Part shown: positions 24,868 through 33,638 of the stretch, one piece after another
Layout of the letters: each line of letters begins with the position of its first letter
How positions within the stretch are numbered: position 1 is the first letter of the stretch
Source of the DNA: Streptomyces lunaelactis
Lineage (GTDB): Bacteria > Actinomycetota > Actinomycetes > Streptomycetales > Streptomycetaceae
DNA: 64,000 nt
Direction: 5' to 3'
Assembly: GCF_003054555.1 (NCBI RefSeq)
Contig: NZ_CP026304.1
Span: 4,030,001 to 4,094,000 of the forward strand
The notes under the pieces: generated by a model
Database searches by the model: none
What the model was told of the DNA's origin: nothing
The model's input: only the letters and a program-made list of their open reading frames with translations
Translations under genes and position numbers: made by a program

Positions 24868-25613
24868 CCCGCCAGGGACACGTCCGTGCCCTTGCCCGAG
24901 AACCCCAGTCCGCTCTCCGTCGCATCGACCTTGTCGAGCTTGATGCTCGACGGCATCCCGGCGATCTTCAGGTCGTAGTCGACGGCCTTGCGCAGCTTCT
25001 CGTCGAAGCCCGGCACCGGCAGCTTCGGCATCGCCTCGGCCCGCAACTGCACCGTGCTGCCGCCGTTCAGCACGACCGTGCTGTACGTGGTGATCGTGCG
25101 GCCGTCGAGCATGCCCTTCAGGGCCCCGGGGACATCGATGCCCGCACCCTCGAGCAGATCGGTGAGCGGGCCTGTGACCTTGACCTGGCCCTTCGCCGCC
25201 CGGTCGGCGCCCGCATAGCTGACGGTCGCGCCCTGCGGCGCGGCCTTCGTCAGGTCGGCGTAGGAGATCCGGGCCGAGCCGTCGGCCTGGTCCGCCACGG
25301 CGGAGGAGAAGCTGCTGTCGATCCGTACCTTGCGCAGCTCGGCCTTGACCTCGGTGACATTGACCGAGCGGTCGCCCGCGGTGGCGGTGATGCCGGCGAG
25401 ACTGACGTCGACCTCGTCCAGTTCCTTGCCCACGACCTGGGTGAGGAAGGGGAAGCCCTTGATGGAGATCTCCGGGGTCGACGTCAGCCCCTGGCTGCTC
25501 TTGATCTTGTCGGCCGCCTCGGACTCGGCCATGTTGACCGCGATCCGGTCCGCGGCGACGAAGATGCCGCCCAGGATCACGGCGATGATCAGCAGTATTC
25601 GCAGTGCGCGCAT
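24864..25613 (-). CDS. LmeA-like/DUF2993 phospholipid-binding protein
   Basis: A 249-residue secreted or membrane-anchored protein. It has an N-terminal signal/anchor (MRALRILLIIAVILGGIFVAADRIAV) and a BPI-like DUF2993 domain: GLTSTPEISIKGFPFLTQVVGKELDEVDVSLAGI, then repeats of beta strands to FSGKGTDVSLAG. Mycobacterial LmeA binds phosphatidylinositol and supports lipomannan elongation; here lipid binding at the outer face of the membrane is inferred. It stands alone, 120 bp from the next gene. Confidence 0.82.
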   Translation of the reverse strand: MRALRILLIIAVILGGIFVAADRIAVNMAESEAADKIKSSQGLTSTPEISIKGFPFLTQVVGKELDEVDVSLAGITATAGDRSVNVTEVKAELRKVRIDSSFSSAVADQADGSARISYADLTKAAPQGATVSYAGADRAAKGQVKVTGPLTDLLEGAGIDVPGALKGMLDGRTITTYSTVVLNGGSTVQLRAEAMPKLPVPGFDEKLRKAVDYDLKIAGMPSSIKLDKVDATESGLGFSGKGTDVSLAG

Positions 25614-25732
25614 TGCTCGGTGTCCCCCACCCTGATGTCTCCGGCCCCCATGACGCCCGTGAGCCTAGTCAGTCCGGACGACGCCTTCGTTCAAATGATC
25701 GACGACTGGCGCGTGCCTTTGGTTCCGGGGGA

Positions 25733-26836
25733 TCACACCAGCGCGCGGCCGATCAGATAGACCGCGGGGGCCGCGGCGGTCAGCGGCAGGGCCACGCCCG
25801 CCGTCATGTGGACGAAGCGGGACGGGTAGTCGTAGCTCGCCACCCGCAGTCCGACCAGCGCGCATCCGCCCGCGGCGAGGCCGAGCAGGGCGCCCTCGGC
25901 GCCGATGTCCGTCAGGCCGCCGGCCGCGATGCCCGCGCCGGTGGCCGCCAGCAGGGCCAGGACGGCGGACGCGGCACCGGCCAGCGGCAGCGCGCGGGCG
26001 AGGACGGCCACGGCGACCGCGATCCCGCCGACCACCACGGCGTCGGCGGTGGCCGCGAGATGCCCGGTCGCGAGGATGGCGAGTGCGGCCGATGCGACGG
26101 TCGCCATCAGGCCCTGCATCCGCTCGTCGGCGCCCGCGCGGCTGCGCAGCTGCAGGACGAGGGTGAGCAGCACCCAGACGCCGAGCGTGCCGATGATCGC
26201 GGCGGGGGCGTTCTCGCGGCCGACGGCGAGCAGTACGACATCGGCGGCGAGGCCGCCCGCGAAGGCGAGCGCGATGCCCTGGCGGGCGGGCCACATGCCG
26301 TTCAGCCGGAACCAGCCGGCGGCGGTGAGGGCCTGCAGCAGCACGAGCGGTACGAGCAGGGCGTACTGGCCGGCGGCAGCACCGCCCGCGAGCAGCAGTC
26401 CGAGTGCGGCGGTCAGCCCGGCGGGCTGCATGCCGGGCGGGATGATCGGCGAGCGTCCCTCGGCGCGGGCGCGCTGGGCGTCCGTGATGCGGGCGTTCCC
26501 CACGGTGGTGGGGGCGCTGTACTCGGCGGAGGCGGCGGGCGGCTCGTACGCCGCGGGTCGCGGGGCGGGTCGCGGGGCCGGTTGCGGGGCCGGTTGCGGG
26601 GCGGGCGCCTCGGGCGGCAGCGGGTACGCGCCCTGCTGCGGCAGATACGCGGCGTCGGCGGCGGGCGGCGCGGGCTGCACGATCGGCTGGTACTGCGTGT
26701 CCCAGGTCTCGGCCTGCCAGGTCTGGGTGGCGCCCGCGTCGTGGACCGGCTGCTGGTACGGGTCCTGGTACTGCTGATACGGCTGCTCCGGATACGGCTG
26801 CTGCTGCCCGTACGGATACTGCTGATCGCTGCTCAT
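25733..26836 (-). CDS. Polytopic membrane protein with Pro/Gln-rich N terminus
   Basis: A 367-residue protein. The first ~110 residues are a Tyr/Gln/Pro-rich low-complexity cytoplasmic tail (QYPYGQQQPYPEQPYQQYQ... and APQPAPQPAPRPAPRPA), followed by about nine to ten hydrophobic helices in a compact Ala/Gly/Leu/Val-rich domain. Start MSSDQQYPYG (26836) is chosen; in-frame upstream sequence overlaps the moaD-like gene. No transporter motif recognised. It follows the MoaD-like gene by 10 bases, so it is probably co-transcribed with it and the hydrolase. Confidence 0.72.
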   Translation of the reverse strand: MSSDQQYPYGQQQPYPEQPYQQYQDPYQQPVHDAGATQTWQAETWDTQYQPIVQPAPPAADAAYLPQQGAYPLPPEAPAPQPAPQPAPRPAPRPAAYEPPAASAEYSAPTTVGNARITDAQRARAEGRSPIIPPGMQPAGLTAALGLLLAGGAAAGQYALLVPLVLLQALTAAGWFRLNGMWPARQGIALAFAGGLAADVVLLAVGRENAPAAIIGTLGVWVLLTLVLQLRSRAGADERMQGLMATVASAALAILATGHLAATADAVVVGGIAVAVAVLARALPLAGAASAVLALLAATGAGIAAGGLTDIGAEGALLGLAAGGCALVGLRVASYDYPSRFVHMTAGVALPLTAAAPAVYLIGRALV

Positions 26837-26846
26837 GATGTGCGGT

Positions 26847-27101
26847 TCACCCTCCTGCGAACGGCGGGAGCACCTCGACCGTGCCGCCCTCGGCAAGGCG
26901 TACGGTCTCATGGCCGCGGGTCCCGACGGGGTCACCGTCGACGAGGAACGAACACCGTTGCAGTACGCGCGTCAGCTCGCCGGGGTGGCGGTCGCGCACC
27001 GCGTCGAGCGCCTCGGCGAGTGTTCCCGCGGCGTACGGCTCCTCCGCGATCCCGGCCGCTGCCTTGGCCGCGGCCCAGTAGCGGATGGTTCCCGCTGCCA
27101 T
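26847..27101 (-). CDS. MoaD/ThiS-family sulfur carrier
   Basis: An 84-residue beta-grasp protein ending in the diagnostic Gly-Gly (EVLPPFAGG), which is adenylated and then thiocarboxylated to donate sulfur for molybdopterin or other sulfur-containing products. Start MAAGTIRYW (27101). No MoaE partner lies in the window. In S. coelicolor a similar gene sits near glnR. It lies between the hydrolase and the membrane protein on the same strand, with gaps of 33 and 10 bases. Confidence 0.8.
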   Translation of the reverse strand: MAAGTIRYWAAAKAAAGIAEEPYAAGTLAEALDAVRDRHPGELTRVLQRCSFLVDGDPVGTRGHETVRLAEGGTVEVLPPFAGG

Positions 27102-27134
27102 GTCGGCACTCCTTTCGTCGGCTTCCATGATGGG

Positions 27135-27971
27135 CTACTCGCCGGCGAGCCAGTCGGCGAGGCGGCCGAGCAGCTCGTCGTCGGCGGCGTTCTCGGCGTG
27201 ACCCATGCCCGGCTCCAGCCACAGCTCGGCGTCACCCGCGGCGGCCAGCATCCGCGGATGGTCCAGCGGGAAGTACGGGTCGCGGTCGCCGTGCACGATC
27301 AGCAGCGGCGTCGGCGCGATGAGGGGTACGGACTCGACCGGGGAGAGCGGGACCGGGTTCCACTCGTCCGGGTGGATGCGGGTGCCGAGGCCGTAGCGGC
27401 CGACCAGCCGGCCGAGCGGACGCGTGACCACCCAGTGCAGCCGCCGCATCGGGGCCGTACCGCGGTAGTACCAGCGGGCGGGTGCGCTGACGGCGGCCAC
27501 CGCGTCCGTACGCGCTTCTTTGCGCCCCCCGTGCATCGCGTCCGTCTCCGCCGTCTCCGTGTGCGTCGCGGCGTGCCGCAGCACCACCGAGCCGCCCATC
27601 GAGAAGCCGACGGTCACCACGCGCGCGTGGCCGAAGGAGCGCGCCCACTCGACCGCCGCCGCGAGATCCAGCACCTCGCGGTCGCCGACCGTGGAGCGGC
27701 CGCCCGAGCCGCCGTGGCCGCGGAAGGAGAAGGTGACCACGGCCGCACGCTGCGCGAACACCTGTGCCGCGCGTCTCACTGCGGGCCGGTCGACAGAGCC
27801 GGTGAAACCGTGCGCGATGACGATCGCGGTCGCGGCTGAACCCGCGGTACACGGCTCGTACACAGCCTCGATACGGACTCCGTCATCGGTACGCAAGATT
27901 GCGCGCCGAAAGCCTCCGGCCGTCAAGGAAACGTCCGAAGTGTGAAACGGACCCTCTGACAGGGAACTCAT
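27135..27971 (-). CDS. Alpha/beta hydrolase
   Basis: A 278-residue serine hydrolase. Oxyanion/HG motif IVIAHGFTGS (~51-60), nucleophile elbow GFSMGGS (~123-129), Asp in LLIVHGDRDPYFP, and His in EPGMGHAEN near the C terminus complete the triad. The fold resembles the BAAT/prolyl-oligopeptidase-like small hydrolases; the substrate cannot be named. The coding frame remains open far upstream in antisense to glnR and the LacI gene, but ATG 27971 is the natural start. It diverges from the glnR region, and its start overlaps a promoter for the opposite strand. Confidence 0.85.
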   Translation of the reverse strand: MSSLSEGPFHTSDVSLTAGGFRRAILRTDDGVRIEAVYEPCTAGSAATAIVIAHGFTGSVDRPAVRRAAQVFAQRAAVVTFSFRGHGGSGGRSTVGDREVLDLAAAVEWARSFGHARVVTVGFSMGGSVVLRHAATHTETAETDAMHGGRKEARTDAVAAVSAPARWYYRGTAPMRRLHWVVTRPLGRLVGRYGLGTRIHPDEWNPVPLSPVESVPLIAPTPLLIVHGDRDPYFPLDHPRMLAAAGDAELWLEPGMGHAENAADDELLGRLADWLAGE

Positions 27972-27983
27972 GTGGGTTATTCT
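27956..27983 (+). promoter_or_regulatory. Sigma70-type promoter upstream of the glnR terminator
   Basis: CTGACA (27956-27961) and TATTCT (27978-27983) are separated by 16 bases, close to the vegetative HrdB consensus. The predicted start, near 27990, is immediately before a terminator hairpin, and the promoter overlaps the first codons of the divergent hydrolase. Confidence 0.5.
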
Positions 27984-27993
27984 GCTGGGCAGA

Positions 27994-28030
27994 GGATCCG
28001 GGCAACGAAGCCCCCGGGTCCTTTTGTGTT
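27994..28030 (+). terminator. Intrinsic terminator/attenuator upstream of glnR
   Basis: GGATCCGGG (27994-28002) pairs with CCCGGGTCC (28013-28021), allowing one G-U pair, followed by TTTTGTGTTTT. A U-rich tract after the stem is unusual for a streptomycete, making this a textbook Rho-independent terminator. It lies 160 bp before glnR and just after a promoter, so it either attenuates glnR or ends a ~40 nt RNA. Confidence 0.65.
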
Positions 28031-28137
28031 TTCCGGCCGTTGTTACAGGCAGGTGAACAAAGGCTCTCAGGGCGCGGGAGCCACCGTACGAGGCAGTGCC
28101 GCAACGTCCTCGCAGGGACCGAGGAGGAACCGACGTT

Positions 28138-28194
28138 ATGGGCCAGCGAACCGTGCAGAACAGTAGGACGACCCGGGCAGGTGGGGCGCGATGA
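28138..28194 (+). CDS. 18-codon upstream ORF coupled to glnR
   Basis: An ORF starting [18 protein letters not shown] is preceded by a strong GAGGAGGAA ribosome site. Its TGA (28192-28194) overlaps the glnR ATG (28191-28193) as ATGA. glnR itself has a weaker site (GGTGGGG). The composition is Arg/Thr-rich with no stalling motif evident. Translational coupling to glnR is inferred. Confidence 0.5.
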   Translation: MGQRTVQNSRTTRAGGAR

Positions 28195-29015
28195 GCTCTC
28201 TGCTGCTCCTGACCAATGCCCTCCAGCCGTCGACGGAGGTGCTTCCCGCCCTCGGACTGCTGCTGCACAACGTGCGGGTGGCGCCTGCCGAAGGCCCGGC
28301 CCTTGTCGACACCCCCGGTGCCGACGTCATCCTGATCGACGGCCGCCGCGATCTGCCGCAGGTGCGGTCGCTGTGCCAGCTGCTGCGGTCCACCGGACCC
28401 GGCTGCCCGCTGATCCTGGTCGTCACGGAGGGCGGTCTCGCGGCCGTCACGGCGGACTGGGGCATCGACGATGTGCTGCTCGACACAGCGGGTCCGGCGG
28501 AGGTCGAGGCGCGGCTGCGGCTGGCGACGGGCCGGCAGCAGATCACCTCGGACGACAGTCCGATGGAGATCCGTAACGGCGATCTGTCGGTCGACGAGGC
28601 GACGTACAGCGCGAAGCTGAAGGGGCGGGTCCTGGATCTGACCTTCAAGGAGTTCGAACTGCTGAAGTACCTCGCGCAGCACCCGGGGCGGGTCTTCACC
28701 CGGGCCCAGCTGCTCCAGGAGGTCTGGGGCTACGACTACTTCGGCGGTACGCGGACGGTCGACGTCCACGTACGGCGGCTGCGCGCGAAGCTCGGGCCCG
28801 AGCACGAGTCGCTCATCGGGACCGTACGCAATGTCGGCTACCGCTTTGTGACGCCGGAGAAGGTCGAGCGTGCGGCCGAGGAGGCGGCGAGGGCCAAGGC
28901 GGCGGCCGCGACGGCCGCGGCCGAGCGGGCGGCGGCTCAGGCGGCGGTTTCCGTCCCCCGGACGGAGGACACGGCCGAGCCGCAGGAAGCGGGCGTACGC
29001 CCTGCCCAGAGGTAG
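28191..29015 (+). CDS. glnR: GlnR, global nitrogen regulator
   Basis: A 274-residue OmpR-type orphan response regulator that controls glutamine synthetase, ammonium transport and nitrite/urea genes. The receiver-like domain (1-120) starts [22 protein letters not shown] and matches S. coelicolor GlnR (SCO4159) nearly word for word as I remember it; such receivers work without a partner kinase. The winged helix (~125-225) has the OmpR signature [51 protein letters not shown] long Ala/Glu/Arg-rich tail (~228-274) is variable in the family. The start overlaps the upstream ORF. Confidence 0.95.
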   Translation: MSSLLLLTNALQPSTEVLPALGLLLHNVRVAPAEGPALVDTPGADVILIDGRRDLPQVRSLCQLLRSTGPGCPLILVVTEGGLAAVTADWGIDDVLLDTAGPAEVEARLRLATGRQQITSDDSPMEIRNGDLSVDEATYSAKLKGRVLDLTFKEFELLKYLAQHPGRVFTRAQLLQEVWGYDYFGGTRTVDVHVRRLRAKLGPEHESLIGTVRNVGYRFVTPEKVERAAEEAARAKAAAATAAAERAAAQAAVSVPRTEDTAEPQEAGVRPAQR

Positions 29016-29039
29016 GTCACCCCGCGTAGACTGCCGCGC

Positions 29040-30062
29040 GTGGCCAAGGTGACGCGGGACGATGTGGCGCGACTGGCGGGGACTTCGACCGCGGTCGTGA
29101 GCTACGTCATCAACAACGGACCCCGGCCGGTTGCCCCGGCCACGCGCGAGCGGGTACTCGCAGCGATCAAGGAGCTGGGCTACCGGCCCGACCGGGTCGC
29201 CCAGGCGATGGCCTCGCGGCGGACCGACCTCATAGGCATGATCGTGCCGGACGCGCGGCAGCCGTTCTTCGCGGAGATGGCGCACGCGGTCGAACAGGCC
29301 GCGGCGGAACGCGGAAAAATGGTGCTCGTCGGGAACTCCGACTACCGCGACGAGCGCGAGGTCCACTATCTGCGGGCCTTCCTCGGGATGCGGGTCTCCG
29401 GGCTGATCCTGGTCAGCCAGGGCCCGAGCGAGCGGGCCGCGGCGGAGATCGAGGCGTGGGACGCGCGGGTGGTGCTGCTGCACGAGCGCCCGGAGGCCAT
29501 CGATGACGTGGCGGTCGTCACGGACGACATCGGCGGCGCGCAGCTGGCGACGCGGCATCTGCTGGAGCACGGGCATCCGTACGTGGCGTGCCTCGGCGGA
29601 GTCGAGTCGACCCCGGCGGTCGGCGACCCGGTGACGGACCACGTCGAGGGCTGGCGCCGGGCGATGCTGGAGTCCGGCCGCTCGGTGGAGGGCCGGCTCT
29701 TCCAGGCCCCGTTCAACCGCTACGACGCGTATCTCGTCGCCCTGAAGCTGCTCTCGGGCCCGGAGCGTCCGCCGGCCATCTTCTGCGCGACGGACGACCA
29801 GGCGATCGGCGTCCTGCGCGCGGCGCGTGAACTGCGGATAGACGTCCCGGGCGAGCTGGCGGTGGCGGGCTTCGACAACGTCAAGGAGGCGGCGCTCACG
29901 GACCCGCCGCTGACGACGGTCTCCTCGGACCGCCCGGCGATGGCACGGGCGGCGGTGGACCTGGTACTGGACGACGGCTTGAGGGTGGCGGGTTCGCGCC
30001 GGGAGCGGGTGAAGCAGTTCCCCTCGGGCCTGGTGATCCGCCGCTCCTGCGGGTGCGCGTAG
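29040..30062 (+). CDS. LacI-family regulator
   Basis: A 340-residue sugar-type repressor. The N-terminal lac HTH is [63 protein letters not shown]. The periplasmic-binding-protein-like effector domain (~62-330) ends with a Cys-containing signature IRRSCGCA. Start GTG 29040; TAGACT (29027-29032) is 7 bases upstream, giving a leaderless mRNA. No sugar transport gene is adjacent, so the effector is unknown. It directly follows glnR (24-base gap), as I recall in S. coelicolor. Confidence 0.88.
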   Translation: MAKVTRDDVARLAGTSTAVVSYVINNGPRPVAPATRERVLAAIKELGYRPDRVAQAMASRRTDLIGMIVPDARQPFFAEMAHAVEQAAAERGKMVLVGNSDYRDEREVHYLRAFLGMRVSGLILVSQGPSERAAAEIEAWDARVVLLHERPEAIDDVAVVTDDIGGAQLATRHLLEHGHPYVACLGGVESTPAVGDPVTDHVEGWRRAMLESGRSVEGRLFQAPFNRYDAYLVALKLLSGPERPPAIFCATDDQAIGVLRAARELRIDVPGELAVAGFDNVKEAALTDPPLTTVSSDRPAMARAAVDLVLDDGLRVAGSRRERVKQFPSGLVIRRSCGCA

Positions 30063-30377
30063 CGCGTTTTACCGGGTGCGGCGTCTTGTGACCCGGGCCG
30101 CAGGGTGCGGGTTCTTGCCGGGTGCGGGCTCCGGGGCCCCTCCCCACCAGGACGGGACAAGATCCCCCGCCTCGGTGCCCGCTCTTGCGCGGTGCGGGCT
30201 CTCGGTTCGCCGGTGGAAACCACCCACCGGACAGCAACCACCAACGCCCCCGGCCCACGCCCACCACATGACCGGGTGAGCCTCGGTTCGCCGGTGGACA
30301 TGACCGGACGCCTCTTCTGTCAGCCTTCTCAGCGCCCCCTCACGCTCCTCTCATCTCCACCCACGACAGTCATTCCC
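30063..30377. repeat. Intergenic region with direct repeats
   Basis: This gap has no gene. It holds an exact 17 bp direct repeat, CTCGGTTCGCCGGTGGA (30201-30217 and 30282-30298), several GGGTGCGG units, and a short stem GCCGGTGG/CCACCGGC-like near the first copy. It probably includes the 3' end of the LacI transcript and the promoter of the protease gene; no clear -35/-10 pair was found. Confidence 0.4.
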
Positions 30378-31447
30378 ATGACGGACTACTACCGCCGCAC
30401 CGGCGACGACGGATTCCAGCAGGAGCCGCACTCCAGCGGCGGGTACCCCGCCCCGCCCGCCCTCCCGTCACCGTGTGGCCGGGTGACGGTGGCGCCGCGT
30501 ACCAGCCCCCCGTCGCGGGCGAGCCGCCCGCGTACCAGCCCCCCGCGCACCAGCCGCCCCCCGGCGAGCCCTCTCACCGGGCCAGGGCCAAGCGTCCCGT
30601 CGCGCTCATCGCCGCCGTCGCCATCGCCGCCGCGGTCATCGGCGGCGGTGTGTCCGCGCTCGTGCAGGAGCTCACCGACAACGGCACCAGCGGCAGCAGC
30701 AGCGTCGCCGGTACCACCGTGGCGCAGAGCAGCAAGGGCACCGTCGCCGGAGTCGCCCAGGCCGTGTCGCCGAGCATCGTCGAGATCAGCGCGACCTCGA
30801 ACGCCGGCCAGTCCACCGGCTCCGGCGTGATCATCACCGGCGACGGCGAGATCATCACCAACAACCACGTCATCTCCGGCGCCGACTCCGTCAAGGTGCG
30901 GCTCAGCGACGGCAAGACCTACACCGCCAAGGTCGTCGGCACCGACCCGGACAAGGATCTCGCCCTCATCAAGCTGGAGGGCGCGAGCGGCCTCAAGGCG
31001 GCCGCGCTCGGGGACTCGACCAAGGTCAGGGTCGGCGACGAGGTCGTGGCCATCGGTTCGCCCGAGGGGCTGACCGGCACGGTGACCAGCGGCATCGTCT
31101 CCGCTCTGAACCGCGATGTCACCGTCGCGAAGGAGCAGGACCCGAGCCGGCAACAGCAGGGCGGCGGCGGCTGGCCCTTCGAGTTCGGCGGGCAGCAGTT
31201 CAACGGCGACACGGGCTCGTCGAAGACGACGTACAAGGCCCTCCAGACGGATGCCTCGCTCAACCCCGGCAACTCCGGCGGCGCCCTCATCAACATGAAC
31301 GGCGAGATCATCGGCATCAACTCCGCCATGTACTCGCCCAGTTCGGCTACCGGTTCCACCGCAGGCAGCGTCGGTCTCGGCTTCGCCATCCCGATCGACA
31401 CGGTCAAGGCCGACCTCGACGACCTGCGCTCCGGCGGCAACGGCTGA
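30378..31447 (+). CDS. HtrA/DegP-type membrane serine protease, apparent frameshift near 30450-30470
   Basis: Trypsin-like HtrA protease with a cytoplasmic Pro-rich tail, one transmembrane helix ([22 protein letters not shown]), and an extracytoplasmic protease domain. The catalytic triad is His in TNNHVISG, Asp in DPDKDLALI, and Ser in [10 protein letters not shown]. No PDZ domain follows before the stop, unlike full DegP. The start [14 protein letters not shown] (ATG 30378) is in one frame, while ...[17 protein letters not shown] onwards is in another. The frames join only if one base is missing in the C-rich run at 30444-30466. The first frame keeps coding GC3 up to that run, so this is a real deletion or a base error. 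Otherwise translation starts at GTG 30473. Confidence 0.8.
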
Positions 31448-31467
31448 GCGCGTGCGAGGCTGAAGCC

Positions 31468-32190
31468 ATGACGACCCCCCGCGAAGGCGACCGCATCCTC
31501 ATCGTCGACGACGAGCCCGCCGTCCGTGAGGCGCTCCAGCGCTCTCTCGCCTTCGAGGGGTACGGGACCGAGGTCGCCGCCGACGGCGTCGACGCCCTCG
31601 CCCGGGCGGAGGCGTACGCGCCCGATCTGATCGTGCTCGACATCCAGATGCCCCGGATGGACGGCCTGACCGCGGCCCGCCGGCTCCGCGCCACCGGTTC
31701 GACGACGCCGATCCTGATGCTGACCGCACGGGACACCGTCGGCGACCGGGTGACCGGTCTCGACGCGGGCGCCGACGACTATCTGGTCAAGCCGTTCGAG
31801 CTGGACGAGCTGTTCGCCCGGGTGCGGGCGCTGCTGCGGCGCAGCTCGTACGCGGCGGCGGCGAGCGCCGCCACCGACGACGACGTACTGGCCTTCGCCG
31901 ATCTGCGGATGGACCTGGCGACCCGCGAGGTCCACCGAGGCACGCGCCGGGTGGAGCTGACCCGTACCGAATTCACGCTGCTGGAGATGTTCCTCGCGCA
32001 CCCGCGCCAGGTGCTCACGCGTGAGCAGATCCTCAAGGCCGTGTGGGGCTTCGACTTCGAGCCCAGTTCGAATTCGCTGGATGTGTACGTGATGTATCTG
32101 CGCCGCAAGACGGAGGCGGCCGGTGAGCCGCGCCTGGTGCACACGGTGCGCGGTGTGGGGTACGCGCTGCGGTCGGGCGGCGCGGAGTGA
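31468..32190 (+). CDS. OmpR-family response regulator
   Basis: A 240-residue regulator. The receiver domain (~8-125) has the acidic pair in [11 protein letters not shown], the phospho-acceptor Asp in [14 protein letters not shown] (~residue 57), the switch Thr in LMLTARD and Lys in [11 protein letters not shown]. The winged helix (~145-235) ends [32 protein letters not shown]. It overlaps the downstream sensor kinase by 4 bases (ATGA-type), so they form a cognate pair. The signal and regulon are unknown, but they sit directly after the HtrA-type protease, a common target of envelope-stress two-component systems. Confidence 0.92.
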   Translation: MTTPREGDRILIVDDEPAVREALQRSLAFEGYGTEVAADGVDALARAEAYAPDLIVLDIQMPRMDGLTAARRLRATGSTTPILMLTARDTVGDRVTGLDAGADDYLVKPFELDELFARVRALLRRSSYAAAASAATDDDVLAFADLRMDLATREVHRGTRRVELTRTEFTLLEMFLAHPRQVLTREQILKAVWGFDFEPSSNSLDVYVMYLRRKTEAAGEPRLVHTVRGVGYALRSGGAE

Positions 32191-33635
32191 TCCACAAGTT
32201 CCGCTCGCTGCCACTGCGTTCGCGGCTGGCGCTGCTCGTGGCGGTCGCGGTGGCCGTGGCGGTCGCGGCCGTCTCCACCACCTGCTGGTTCGTGGTGCGC
32301 GGCAAGCTGTACCACGAGGTCGACTCCAAGCTGAAGTCCGCGAGCGGGCCCGTGCGGTCCTCCGACCTCGCCGTCGCACTGCGCAGTTGCTCCCAGACCC
32401 CGGACTCCCAGGCCGACTTCGGAGGCCCGAAGGCCGACTACTACTTCCAGCTCGTCCGGACCGCCGACGACAAGCCGTGCGTCTTCGCCAACTCCGTCGG
32501 CACCGTCCAGGTCGACAGCAGTGACCAGGACGTGGCGCGGAGGGCAGATCCGTCCGTCTGGACGTTCCGCAACGGCACGGACACCGACGGGAGGGACGTC
32601 CGCGTACTCACCGGCGCAGCCGTCGCAGCCGTCGCCCAGGGTCCGGGCGGCGGGGTCGTCGCGGACACCGCGCTGCTGATCGGGTACCCGCTCAAGGAGA
32701 CCGAGGGCACCCTCAACGAGCTGGCCCTCCTGCTGCTCATCGTGTCCGGCATCGGCGTCCTCGGCGCGGGCGCGGCCGGACTGTGGATCGCCCGTGCCGG
32801 GCTCAAGCCCGTCGACCGGCTCACCGGCGCCGTCGAGCATGTCGCCCGTACCGAGGATCTGACCGTACGCATCCCCGTCGAGGGCGAGGACGAGATCGCC
32901 CGCCTCTCCCGCTCCTTCAACTCCATGACCGCAGCCCTCGCGAGTTCCCGCGAGCGGCAGGCGCAGCTGATCGCGGACGCCGGGCACGAGCTGCGGACGC
33001 CGCTGACCTCGCTGCGTACGAATATCGAGCTGCTCGCGCGCAGCGAGGAGACGGGCCGTGCTCTCCCGCCCGCGGACCGTACGGCGCTGATGGCGTCGGT
33101 CACGGCGCAGATGACGGAACTGGCCCTGCTGATCGGCGACCTGCAGGAGCTGTCCCGGCCGGACGCGGTCCAGAGCGGGCCGCTGAAGGTCGTCGCCTTC
33201 CACGACGTCGCCGAGGCCGCGCTGCGGCGCGCCCGGCTGCGCGGTCCCGAGCTGGCCATCACGGCCGATCTGCAGCCCTGGTACGTGCGGGCCGAGCAGA
33301 CGGCGCTGGAGCGGGCGATCGTCAACGTCCTCGACAACGCGGTGAAGTTCTCGCCGCCGGGCGGGACGGTCGAGGTGAGCCTCAAGGACGGCGAGCTGTC
33401 GGTGCGGGACCACGGCCCCGGTATCCCGGCCGACGAACTCCCGCACGTCTTCGAGCGGTTCTGGCGCTCGCCGTCCGCCCGCGCGCTGCCGGGATCGGGG
33501 CTCGGGCTGTCGATCGTGGTCCGTACGGTGCAGCAGTCGGGCGGCGAAATCGAGCTGAAGCCCGCTACGGGCGGCGGCACGCGTGCGGTGATCCGGCTGC
33601 CGGGAGCGGCCGAGCCGCCCCCGGCGCACATCTGA
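32187..33635 (+). CDS. Sensor histidine kinase, HAMP type
   Basis: A 482-residue membrane kinase paired with the preceding regulator. The first TM helix ([24 protein letters not shown], ~12-36) and the second ([24 protein letters not shown], ~178-200) enclose a ~140-residue extracytoplasmic sensor with Cys residues ([17 protein letters not shown]). Then HAMP (~202-255), HisKA with the phospho-His in [15 protein letters not shown], and HATPase boxes N ([12 protein letters not shown]), G1 (VRDHGPGIP) and G2 ([12 protein letters not shown]). It ends 3 bases from the converging phospholipase gene. Confidence 0.92.
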   Translation: MIHKFRSLPLRSRLALLVAVAVAVAVAAVSTTCWFVVRGKLYHEVDSKLKSASGPVRSSDLAVALRSCSQTPDSQADFGGPKADYYFQLVRTADDKPCVFANSVGTVQVDSSDQDVARRADPSVWTFRNGTDTDGRDVRVLTGAAVAAVAQGPGGGVVADTALLIGYPLKETEGTLNELALLLLIVSGIGVLGAGAAGLWIARAGLKPVDRLTGAVEHVARTEDLTVRIPVEGEDEIARLSRSFNSMTAALASSRERQAQLIADAGHELRTPLTSLRTNIELLARSEETGRALPPADRTALMASVTAQMTELALLIGDLQELSRPDAVQSGPLKVVAFHDVAEAALRRARLRGPELAITADLQPWYVRAEQTALERAIVNVLDNAVKFSPPGGTVEVSLKDGELSVRDHGPGIPADELPHVFERFWRSPSARALPGSGLGLSIVVRTVQQSGGEIELKPATGGGTRAVIRLPGAAEPPPAHI

Positions 33636-33638
33636 GGC

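Noticed and set aside
28043..28062. GTTAC-n6-GTGAA as a GlnR box upstream of glnR
   Set aside because: The second half-site matches the GaAAC consensus at only about three of five positions.
27972..29642. Extension of the hydrolase frame upstream through glnR and the LacI gene
   Set aside because: Antisense to strongly conserved genes; hydrolase homology starts at ATG 27971.
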